A stretch of DNA of 64,000 nucleotides, taken from contig JBKBIP010000009.1 in NCBI GenBank assembly GCA_046297495.1, positions 62,001 through 126,000 on the forward strand, written 5' to 3'. Made by a program: the position numbers and the translations under genes. The notes beneath the pieces are model-generated. The model saw only the letters and a list, made by a program, of their open reading frames with translations, searched no databases and was not told the origin of the DNA. The stretch is from JBKBIP01 sp046297495 (GTDB taxonomy: Bacteria > Planctomycetota > Planctomycetia > Gemmatales > Gemmataceae). This document shows positions 27,881 through 35,556 of this stretch, piece after piece. Positions within the stretch are counted from its first letter, which is position 1, and each line of letters begins with the position of its first letter.

Positions 27881-29791
27881 ATGGCGGATTCATCGTCCAA
27901 AAAACAGCTGCCGCCGACTATCGATATGCCGTCGCCCGATCTGGAAATCACTTCCGATTACGTCCATTCCCAGCAAGTTGGCAGTGAATCGGCGGGCGTC
28001 GAAGCGGCAGTACACGAACCGCAACGTCTGGATGATTACGAGCTGTTGAGCGTGCTTGGGCGTGGGGCGTTCGCCACGGTATACCTGGCCAAGCAAGTCT
28101 CGTTGGGGCGGCAGGTGGCGTTGAAGGTGTCGGAAAATCGCGGTAACGAGGCCCGTACCCTGGCCAGTTTGGAACATGATCACATCGTGCGCGTCTTTTC
28201 CGAGCAGGTAGTGCCGGAGAAGAACCTCCGCCTGATGTGCATGCAATTCATCAGCGGCACGACCTTGGAGCGCGTGCTGGCCTTTCTCCGGCATCGAAAC
28301 CGTGACAAATGGACGGGACGATCCATTCTGGAAGCCATCGATTTGCTGAGCCAGCATCCGGCTCTGCTAGATTTGGCCGCGTTTCGGGATCGGGAATGGC
28401 TCGGCAATGCCAACTACGCCGAGGCTGTCAGCTGGATTGGGTCCCGTTTGGCGGCGGCCTTGGCCCACGCCCACAGCCAAGGCGTGCTGCACCGTGACAT
28501 CAAGCCGGCGAACATTCTCTTCAATCGTTATGGTCGGCCGTTTCTCGCGGATTTCAACGTCTCGCTGGATGCGGAACGGATAAGGGGCGCTCTGGGGGCC
28601 ATCTTTGGCGGCACTCCCGCCTACATGGCCCCGGAACATTTGGATGCGTTTTCTCATCAACAGGGACGGACGCCCGAAGACGTCAACGAACGATCTGACA
28701 TCTATTCGCTGGGCGTGGTGTTGTTCGAGGTGTTGACCGGACAATTGCCGTTCCCCAATCCGACCGCGGAACAACGTCCCACGGATATCATGCGGGAGAT
28801 GGCTGCCCAACGTCGCGTGGGGGTGCCGTCGCTTCAGGAAAAAGCCCCTGTGCCGGAGATTCTCGATTGGACGGTGCGGCGCTGTTTACAACCTGTGCCG
28901 GAACGGCGCTACCCTTCGGCGACCTACCTCGCGCAGGCGTTGGAGGGCTGCCGGGAACATCAAGAAATATGCCAGCAACTTCCCCCAGCGGGATTCTTGA
29001 CCCGGCTGACCATGCAACATCCCTTTTTGATGGGAGCCATCTTTGGTTTACTACCGCAGCTTGTCGGCAGCGTGGTGAACATCACGTACAACAGCATTCG
29101 CATCGTGGACACGTTGACGGAATCGCAGCGCGCGGTCTTCAACCAGCTGGTGTTGGTTTATAACGTGGCGGTCTATCCCGCTTGTTTGGCGGTGTTGTTC
29201 TGGTTCGTGGCGCCGATTTACACATTCTGGCGCCAACTGTCGCGCCGCGTACTGCCTGAAAAATATGAATTGGAGCAGGTCCGCCGGCGCGTGCTACGGC
29301 TCCCCGTGGTGATTATTGCTTTGGTGTCCATTGGCTGGCTGCCCGGTAGCATTCTCTTTCCCTTGTTGCTCGATTACGTGGCGGGGCCGTTGCGCTCGAC
29401 GGTGTACATTCACTTTTTCATCTCATTCGCCATCTCTGGGCTGATCGCCTTGACTTACTCGCTTTTCGTCGTGCAGTTCATTGTGTTGCGCGTGCTCTAC
29501 CCCCGCCTGTGGCTGGACACGCGTGGCATTCAACGCATCGCCGCGGATGAGCTGGGCACGTTGAAACGGCGTCTGTGGGTCTTTCAATTACTGGCCGGTG
29601 TGATCCCTCTGGCCGGCGCGGTGCTGATGATCGAGGTGGGACCCGAAGAGTTCACGCATTCGAGTTACCAAACCTTCCGCTGGTTGGTCACTGGCCTGAT
29701 CGCCCTGGGCATGGCGGGATTCATCGCTGCTTTGACAGCAAGCCGTCGTCTCAATGACTGCCTGATCGCCTTGACCGGCAGCAAGCCGTAA
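27881..29791 (+). CDS. Membrane-bound serine/threonine protein kinase with DFN instead of DFG
   Basis: About 636 residues. After about 50 Ser/Pro-rich residues comes a Hanks-type kinase domain (about 50-360) with LGRGAFATVY, VALKVSEN, HRDIKPAN (catalytic Asp about D206) and GTPAYMAPE. The metal-binding motif reads ADFNVSL (D224, N226), so the Gly of DFG is replaced by Asn. The C-terminal 270 residues contain about six membrane helices with no recognisable sensor domain. The metal-binding Asp is kept, so activity is likely. The ATG at 27881 has GGGAG eight bases upstream; the frame opens at a GTG at 27854. A DUF3754 gene follows 54 bases downstream on the same strand. Confidence 0.85.
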   Translation: MADSSSKKQLPPTIDMPSPDLEITSDYVHSQQVGSESAGVEAAVHEPQRLDDYELLSVLGRGAFATVYLAKQVSLGRQVALKVSENRGNEARTLASLEHDHIVRVFSEQVVPEKNLRLMCMQFISGTTLERVLAFLRHRNRDKWTGRSILEAIDLLSQHPALLDLAAFRDREWLGNANYAEAVSWIGSRLAAALAHAHSQGVLHRDIKPANILFNRYGRPFLADFNVSLDAERIRGALGAIFGGTPAYMAPEHLDAFSHQQGRTPEDVNERSDIYSLGVVLFEVLTGQLPFPNPTAEQRPTDIMREMAAQRRVGVPSLQEKAPVPEILDWTVRRCLQPVPERRYPSATYLAQALEGCREHQEICQQLPPAGFLTRLTMQHPFLMGAIFGLLPQLVGSVVNITYNSIRIVDTLTESQRAVFNQLVLVYNVAVYPACLAVLFWFVAPIYTFWRQLSRRVLPEKYELEQVRRRVLRLPVVIIALVSIGWLPGSILFPLLLDYVAGPLRSTVYIHFFISFAISGLIALTYSLFVVQFIVLRVLYPRLWLDTRGIQRIAADELGTLKRRLWVFQLLAGVIPLAGAVLMIEVGPEEFTHSSYQTFRWLVTGLIALGMAGFIAALTASRRLNDCLIALTGSKP

Positions 29792-29845
29792 CCAATCGGC
29801 GCTAGCCAACGAAGTCATCCTCATCTTTGCCAAGGAGCCGCCCTC

Positions 29846-31072
29846 ATGGCTGAGTACACCGATCGCGAGCACTTCATTCCCATTCGCAAGTCGGAGTTGA
29901 TCGATCTGCTGCTCGACGCCAAAGATTTTCCCGCCGGGCAGCGCGAGTCGTTCCGCGATTTCTGCCGGATTTTGTCGGCGGTGTTTCACTATGAATATCT
30001 GCAACGGCAAGAAAAGCTCAAGGATGCCTATGCCCCCTTCGACCCGGACGCCGACACGAAAACCATCCGCCCACCGTCCGCCGAGGCAAAACAACGACAA
30101 CTCGATGACCTATTCAGCCAGTTCATTGGCCTCATGGAACGGGCAAACTTTCAACGCCTGAGCCAGGAAGACATTCAGAAGGCGATGGATGAAGGGGCCA
30201 GCGATTGGGGTTTGAACATGGATGTGGATTTCAACGTCTTCGAGCGGCTGGAGATGTTTGCCCGCGGGGACGTCCTGAGTGCGCGCAGTCGGCGGCGCAT
30301 GTTCAACCTGTGGCGGTTGGAAGAAATCAAGGTGCCGTCCTATCAACGCTTGGTGCTGATCATGAAGCTCAAGCCGCACAAGCGCCTGGGGAAAAACATC
30401 AACACCAATGCTGTCTTTCTCAAGCTGTTCAAGGACATTCCCAAGCTTGACATTGAGATGCTACTCCCCGGCGCGCGCATGCAAATGCCGAAGCTCGAAC
30501 GCGGCAAGCTCGGTGCTTCCCTGTTGGGTACGATTGGCTGGATCGGTTACAAGATCTTTCTCGATCTCAAGGTGTTGCTCGGCGCGCTGGCGTCCGTGAA
30601 TCCACTAGCTTTCTGGGGGCCGTTGAGTCTCGTCGCCGGTTATGGTTACAAGCAATACTACAGCTATCAAGTCACCAAGCAGACCTATAGTTTTCAGCTC
30701 ACGCAAAGTCTTTACTATCAAAACCTGGACAATAACGCCGGGGTCATCACCCGCCTGCTCGACGCCGCCGAGGAACAGGACGCCCGCGAGGCGATCTTGG
30801 CCTATCATTACCTGTGGCGCTATGCCGGCGATACCGGCTGGCGCAGCACCGATCTGGATGATTACATCGAAATGGACATCGAACGGCTGGCCAACCTGAA
30901 AGTTGATTTCGAGATCGGCGACGCCTTGGAAAAGCTGGAACGCTTGTGGCTCGTCGAGAAAGTCGGCGACCGCCACCGCGCCGTGCCGCTCGACAAGGCC
31001 TTGCAACAACTCGACGCCCTGTGGGACAATTATTTTCAATATCATAATGGGTCAGCGGCGGTGACAACGTAG
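29846..31072 (+). CDS. DUF3754 (TMEM143-like) family protein
   Basis: A 408-residue protein. The N-terminal half is soluble and begins REHFIPIRKSELIDLLL, a pattern of the DUF3754 family that includes the eukaryotic mitochondrial protein TMEM143. A central segment (RGKLGASLLGTIGWIGYKIF) and a following hydrophobic stretch are the only likely membrane parts. The C-terminal region resembles a helical DUF3754 tail. No enzymatic motif is seen. The ATG has AAGGAG upstream. It lies between the membrane kinase and DUF58 genes on the same strand and may be a kinase target, which is inference from position alone. Confidence 0.75.
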   Translation: MAEYTDREHFIPIRKSELIDLLLDAKDFPAGQRESFRDFCRILSAVFHYEYLQRQEKLKDAYAPFDPDADTKTIRPPSAEAKQRQLDDLFSQFIGLMERANFQRLSQEDIQKAMDEGASDWGLNMDVDFNVFERLEMFARGDVLSARSRRRMFNLWRLEEIKVPSYQRLVLIMKLKPHKRLGKNINTNAVFLKLFKDIPKLDIEMLLPGARMQMPKLERGKLGASLLGTIGWIGYKIFLDLKVLLGALASVNPLAFWGPLSLVAGYGYKQYYSYQVTKQTYSFQLTQSLYYQNLDNNAGVITRLLDAAEEQDAREAILAYHYLWRYAGDTGWRSTDLDDYIEMDIERLANLKVDFEIGDALEKLERLWLVEKVGDRHRAVPLDKALQQLDALWDNYFQYHNGSAAVTT

Positions 31073-31176
31073 GTGATCGTTCGCATCAAATATGAGGAGA
31101 ACACGTCAAGCGTGCGCGAACCGACGAACCCACGGAACGAGAAAATTGATTCAATCCGCCCTTATTAATCCACCCC

Positions 31177-32073
31177 ATGAGTACCCCCGAAAAATACCTG
31201 CGTCCCGAAGTGATTCGCCAGGTGGCTCGGCTTGACCTGCGCGCCAAGTTCATCGTCGAGGGGTTCCTGTCTGGCTTGCACGCCAGTCCATTTCATGGCT
31301 TCTCGGTGGAATTCAGCGAACATCGCAAATACGTCCCCGGCGATGACCTGAAAGACCTGGATTGGAGTGTCTATGCCAAGACCGATAAGTTCTATCTGAA
31401 GAAATTCGAGGCTGAAACCAACCTGACCGGCTTCCTGGCGATGGACCTGAGCGCCTCGATGGCCTACACCTATCGGCAAGAGCTGACTAAATTTGAGTAT
31501 GCCATTTGCCTGGCAGCGGCGCTCGGCTACTTGATGATCCACCAACAAGACCCGGTCGGCCTGGTGACGTTTGACACCGAGATACGCGCCAGTCTGCCGC
31601 CACGCAGCAAACGGACGCAGCTGGGGAACATTCTGGGAGTGCTGGCCAACCTTAAACCGACCGGCAAGACGAACGTAGCCGGCTGCATGCATCAGCTCGC
31701 CGCCACCATTCGCCATAAGAGTTTGGTCATCCTGTTCAGCGATCTCCTCACCGAGCCGGAGCCGGTGATCCAGAGCTTGCACCACCTGCGTCATCGCGGC
31801 AATGAGATCATTGTGTTTCACATTCTCGACGAGGCCGAGGTACACTTCCCCTTCGAGGGAGTTGTCGAGTTCGAGGACATCGAGGAGCACGACAAATTGA
31901 CCCTGGACGCGCGCGGCATGCGCCAGGATTACCTACAAGCCGTCCGCGAATTTCAGGACTTTTACCGGAGCGAGTGTAACAAGGCTGGGATCGATTACGT
32001 ATCGATGGATACCAGCGTCAGTTTCGACAAGGCGCTGTTGCAGTATTTGTTGCAACGGCAGCGGCGGTTCTGA
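31177..32073 (+). CDS. DUF58 domain protein
   Basis: A 298-residue soluble protein of the DUF58 family, a von Willebrand A-like fold. The signature HRKYVPGDDLKDLDWSVYAK is near residues 49-68, and the metal-site-like DLSAS follows at about 90. DUF58 proteins usually sit beside a MoxR AAA ATPase and BatA/vWA membrane proteins and are thought to help fold or activate metal-dependent or secreted proteins. Here BatA and a second vWA gene follow about 1.3 kb downstream, after two decayed genes. No MoxR gene is in the window. The start is the ATG at 31177 with no clear Shine-Dalgarno. Confidence 0.85.
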   Translation: MSTPEKYLRPEVIRQVARLDLRAKFIVEGFLSGLHASPFHGFSVEFSEHRKYVPGDDLKDLDWSVYAKTDKFYLKKFEAETNLTGFLAMDLSASMAYTYRQELTKFEYAICLAAALGYLMIHQQDPVGLVTFDTEIRASLPPRSKRTQLGNILGVLANLKPTGKTNVAGCMHQLAATIRHKSLVILFSDLLTEPEPVIQSLHHLRHRGNEIIVFHILDEAEVHFPFEGVVEFEDIEEHDKLTLDARGMRQDYLQAVREFQDFYRSECNKAGIDYVSMDTSVSFDKALLQYLLQRQRRF

Positions 32074-32134
32074 CGTGGCTATCGCGTGCGTGAATGGGTG
32101 CATCCGATATTCGTCACGGCGGAGATAGATGTGA

Positions 32135-32360
32135 ACCAGACCGAAATTCGGCGTGGTCTCCTCTGAAACGCAAATCATTGGCGGTTTCTGGCAACACGAA
32201 GGGTAAACCTACCGCGACGAGTTGGTGCGCGTGTTCGTCGATGCGGCCGACACGCCCAAAACGGTGCGATTCTTCCACGAGTATAAAGGAACGGCTCAAG
32301 GCACGTTTCCGCCAATTGGACATCTGGATGACCACGTACACGATTGATGTGATTGGGGAC
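32135..32360 (+). pseudogene. Decayed small gene, in-frame stop and frameshift
   Basis: A coherent protein can be read only in two frames. Frame one gives KFGVVSSETQIIGGFWQHEG, then a TAA (32201-32206 region), then TYRDELVRVFVDAADTP and FFHEYK. Near 32286 the reading must shift to continue as ERLKARFRQLDIWMTTY and TIDVIG. The clean join EYK-ERLKARF and the continuous sense of the protein argue for a once-intact gene of about 75-80 codons. I think I have seen this small protein type in other planctomycetes but cannot name it. It faces the interrupted Uma2 gene. Confidence 0.5.
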
Positions 32361-32403
32361 GCGGCACTTCACGACGATGGGGGGGCGAAATTCGGCCAGT
32401 CCA

Positions 32404-33126
32404 TCAACCATTGCCGCCATCACGCCGCAATCGGGCCACGAAGTCGGCGTGTTCGGGCCTGGCCAACCCTTGTTGCAGCTGGGCCAGCACTGTCGCCATG
32501 TCACGGCGGATCAGGGCGGCGGCGTCGAGCCATAGACCGGGGAAAAGCGTGCTCTTGAGCAGGCCATCACTATCTGGTGTCCTTGATTGATACTGCCCCT
32601 CCTATAGCACGAACCAATCGACGGCCTGATCCAGCACGCGCCACGTCAGGTATTCACGCACCCCATTGCGGCGATAGACGTGAAATTTCTGATTCAGGTC
32701 GAGACTCACGCTGCTGGAGGCCACATCGGCCACCAACTCCGGGGCTTCTTCCAGGTAATCAGCATCGCTGATACGGGCCTGTCCACCGCGCTCCGGGTCG
32801 ATAAACAAGACGGCGTCGGGTTGCGGTTCGTTGTCCAGGTCCAAGCGGATGGTGTTATTATCCCCCACCTCCACTCTCGGCGTGAAGGCTTGGTAAGTTC
32901 CCAGCCAAGTGATCAAGTGGGCGTGGGGACCGCCGTGATGGCGGTGACAGACTGGAGAAGGCATGTAAACCATTCCTTCAATTAACTCCGCTTTTTTCAA
33001 ATCGGGCTGAGCTTCATAGCGGCGTTCAAACTCCGCGCGACTCAGCCGGTCGCCAGTCTCCAATTTCGAGATGGGTGGATTATTCACGGATGTTGACATT
33101 TTTATGGGAGTGGATGGTTGCGTCAT
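32404..33126 (-). pseudogene. Uma2-family (DUF820) gene interrupted by an in-frame TAG
   Basis: The N-terminal 174 residues form a normal Uma2 fold of the PD-(D/E)XK nuclease superfamily: KAELIEGMVYMPSP, then QPDAVLFIDPE, then ELVADVASSSVSLDL and KFHVYRRNGVREYLTW. It then meets TAG at 32602-32604 after DWFVL. Reading on in the same frame gives EGQYQSRTPDSDGLL, STLFPGLWLDAAAL and VLAQLQQGL, the usual Uma2 C-terminus, to a TGA at 32404-32406. So a single nonsense codon splits an otherwise complete gene of about 240 codons. The ATG at 33126 has CAGGAG nine bases upstream. The truncated product lacks only the last quarter, so residual function is possible. Confidence 0.8.
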
Positions 33127-33259
33127 CGTGCGAATCTCCTGAGCGGGCATCTTTCACCGTTTGATGACATTGTAAGCCACGCGGCATTGGCGAACAACCG
33201 AAGAGATAAACGCCCTCAGCCGTTCCTTGCCGTGCTGGAATATGGCATAATGAATTGTC

Positions 33260-33289
33260 CTCGTTCGCGAACGAAGGAGCGCGAACGAG
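33260..33289. repeat. Palindrome upstream of the BatA-like gene
   Basis: CTCGTTCGCG (33260-33269) and CGCGAACGAG (33280-33289) are perfect inverted repeats around 10 bases. The copies of CATAATGAAT at 33246 and 33290 flank it directly. The core TTCGCG/CGCGAA resembles the dispersed repeat family. Confidence 0.6.
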
Positions 33290-33338
33290 CATAATGAATG
33301 ACGAGTCGCGGGCGGAACGTGGAACGCTGAGAGCAACG

Positions 33339-35546
33339 ATGACTTTTGTTCACGGTTTACTCCTGGGTGGATTGCTGTTGGTGGGGGTGCCGATAGTGCT
33401 GCATTTGATCATGCGGCAGAAACCGAAGCACGTCCTGTTTCCGGCTTTTCGCTTCTTGCAGCAGCGGTTGAAGACCAATCAACGCAAGCTGAAACTGCGT
33501 CATCTGCTCTTGTTGCTGCTGCGCATGTTGCTGATTGCCCTCATTGTGTTGGCGTTGGCGCGGCCGCGCGTGCTGGATCAACGACTCAACTTCACCGGGG
33601 AACAGGCGGCGGCGGTGGTGCTGGTCCTGGACACCAGTATGAGCATGGAGTACGAATTCGCCAAGCAATCCCGACTCGATGAGGCCAAGCGGCGGGCGTT
33701 GGAGTTGGTGGACTCCTTGCCGAATGGCAGTTGGATAGCGCTTCTGGACACCTCGGAGCCAGCTTCCAGTCAATGGCTCAACAACCGAAGCACCGCCCGC
33801 GAACGGATCGAGGCTCTGACCCTCAAGCCAGCCAGCGGCACCGTGACTAGCCGCTTGGCGGAAGCCTATCGCTTGTTTGCCGACTGGAACCAACGTGCCG
33901 AGGCCGCCGACCAAGTTCTGCCGCGTTTTCTGTACGTCTTTTCCGACCGCGCTCAAGAATGTTGGGATGCCAGCCAGACCGCGTCCTTGCAAGCAGCACA
34001 GCAACGAGTGCCAGACCCACCAATCAACGGGATATTCATCGATGTCGGCGTCCCGGATGCCAGCGATTTGGCCATCACGCGCATCGAGCTGCCGCGGCAA
34101 GCGGTCCCGGCCAATCTGCCAGTGGTGCTACGCGCTACCGTGCAAGCCACGGGGGCCGATTACGACACGGAAATCATCTGCCGTATTCTAGGGGATTCCA
34201 ACAGCGAGCGCAAGCCGGTTCGCTTGCGAGCGGGACAAAGCCAGGTCATCACGTTCGAGCGCCGCGGCCTGGGGCTGGGATTGCACCAGGCGGAGATCTC
34301 CTTGGCCACTTCCGACTCACTGCCATTCAATAACATGGCGTTCGCTACCTTCGAGGTGCATGGCCCCCGGCAAATCCTGGTCCTGGCCGACAACCCCGAC
34401 GAGGCCGCCATCTGGAAGGCGGCCCTGGACCTCAAGGGGCTGTTCCGCTGCGACGTGCTCCCCATCAGCCAAGCCCGCGACTTGGGGCGCGATGACCTGG
34501 CCCGCTACCGCGTCGTGTGTCTATTTCATGTCGCCAATCCCGGCCGCGACCTGTGGGCTAAGCTACATGCTTATGTGCAAGCTGGCGGCGGCTTGGCCGT
34601 GCTTCCTGGTGGCCGGGAGATGACCACGACGCTGGCGGCTTACAACGACGACGAGACGGCCCAACGGTTGCTGCCCGGCCAGCCGCGCCGGATCATCACT
34701 CACAAGAACGGCCGTCCTTGGCATGTCCCGAACTATCGGCATCCCATCACCGCGCCGTTCCGCGAATGGGGCCTGCAAGATACCCCCATCGATTTTTTTC
34801 GCTACGTTCCCAAGGCAGCCGGTTATTGGCAAGTCGAAGCGCCGCCGGATAACGTCATTGCTTTTTATGAGGGAGACGAACGCCACCCCGCTTTGCTAGA
34901 ACGCAACAGCGACCAAACTCATGGCAGCGGGCGCGTACTGCTGTTCACAACGCCGATGGATAGCCGCAGCCAGCGCTTGGCGGATGGCCGCCCCTGGAAT
35001 GACTATGATCAGTCCTCATTTTACATGGTGCTGGCCAACACGACTATGAGCTACTTGGCCGGCGACGACGTGGACGCCGATTTGAATTTCCTCTGTGGCC
35101 AGGTGGTGCCGGTGACGCTGCCGGCAACGCCACGGTTCCCAACCTACACCTTGCTGGGGCCAGGGCTGAGTGGCGCGGAAGCGATCCTCGCTCGCGCCGA
35201 GGGACAAAACCAACTGCTCATCCACCAAGCGACGCAGCCGGCCAACTATCGCCTGGTCGGAGCCGATCCCCGTTGGAGCACGGGATTCAGCTTGAACGTA
35301 GCGCCCAGTCAAAGCCAGCTGACGCCGGTGCCAGTGGAACAGATTGAGGCCGTATTGGGGGAAGACGCCGTGCTTCCTCTGGATCATGACACCCCATTGC
35401 AACAAGCATTGCAAGCCCGCTGGCCGCAGCCAGTCGAATTATTGCCGTGGTTGATGATCCTGGTGCTATTGTTACTGGCTGGCGAAAGTCTCTTGGCGAA
35501 TTTGTTTTATCGGCAAGCGTCCTCGGAGGCGGAAGTCAATAAGTAG
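33339..35546 (+). CDS. BatA-like vWA membrane protein
   Basis: About 735 residues. Two N-terminal membrane helices carry the BatA signature (FLQQRLKTNQRKLKLRHLLL between them). A von Willebrand A domain follows with MIDAS DTSMS near residue 97. A long periplasm-facing region of beta-rich and GATase-like segments comes next, and one helix near the C-terminus (LPWLMILVLLLLAG). BatA-type proteins accompany DUF58 and MoxR genes. I chose the ATG at 33339 because the BatA signature begins there; the frame extends to 33255. It ends ten bases before the next vWA gene, so they are cotranscribed. Confidence 0.8.
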   Translation: MTFVHGLLLGGLLLVGVPIVLHLIMRQKPKHVLFPAFRFLQQRLKTNQRKLKLRHLLLLLLRMLLIALIVLALARPRVLDQRLNFTGEQAAAVVLVLDTSMSMEYEFAKQSRLDEAKRRALELVDSLPNGSWIALLDTSEPASSQWLNNRSTARERIEALTLKPASGTVTSRLAEAYRLFADWNQRAEAADQVLPRFLYVFSDRAQECWDASQTASLQAAQQRVPDPPINGIFIDVGVPDASDLAITRIELPRQAVPANLPVVLRATVQATGADYDTEIICRILGDSNSERKPVRLRAGQSQVITFERRGLGLGLHQAEISLATSDSLPFNNMAFATFEVHGPRQILVLADNPDEAAIWKAALDLKGLFRCDVLPISQARDLGRDDLARYRVVCLFHVANPGRDLWAKLHAYVQAGGGLAVLPGGREMTTTLAAYNDDETAQRLLPGQPRRIITHKNGRPWHVPNYRHPITAPFREWGLQDTPIDFFRYVPKAAGYWQVEAPPDNVIAFYEGDERHPALLERNSDQTHGSGRVLLFTTPMDSRSQRLADGRPWNDYDQSSFYMVLANTTMSYLAGDDVDADLNFLCGQVVPVTLPATPRFPTYTLLGPGLSGAEAILARAEGQNQLLIHQATQPANYRLVGADPRWSTGFSLNVAPSQSQLTPVPVEQIEAVLGEDAVLPLDHDTPLQQALQARWPQPVELLPWLMILVLLLLAGESLLANLFYRQASSEAEVNK

Positions 35547-35556
35547 AGGACAGGTT

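Noticed and set aside
31106..31135. GTGCGCGAACCGACGAACCC as a further copy of the palindromic repeat
   Set aside because: Only one arm is present and no matching left arm could be found.
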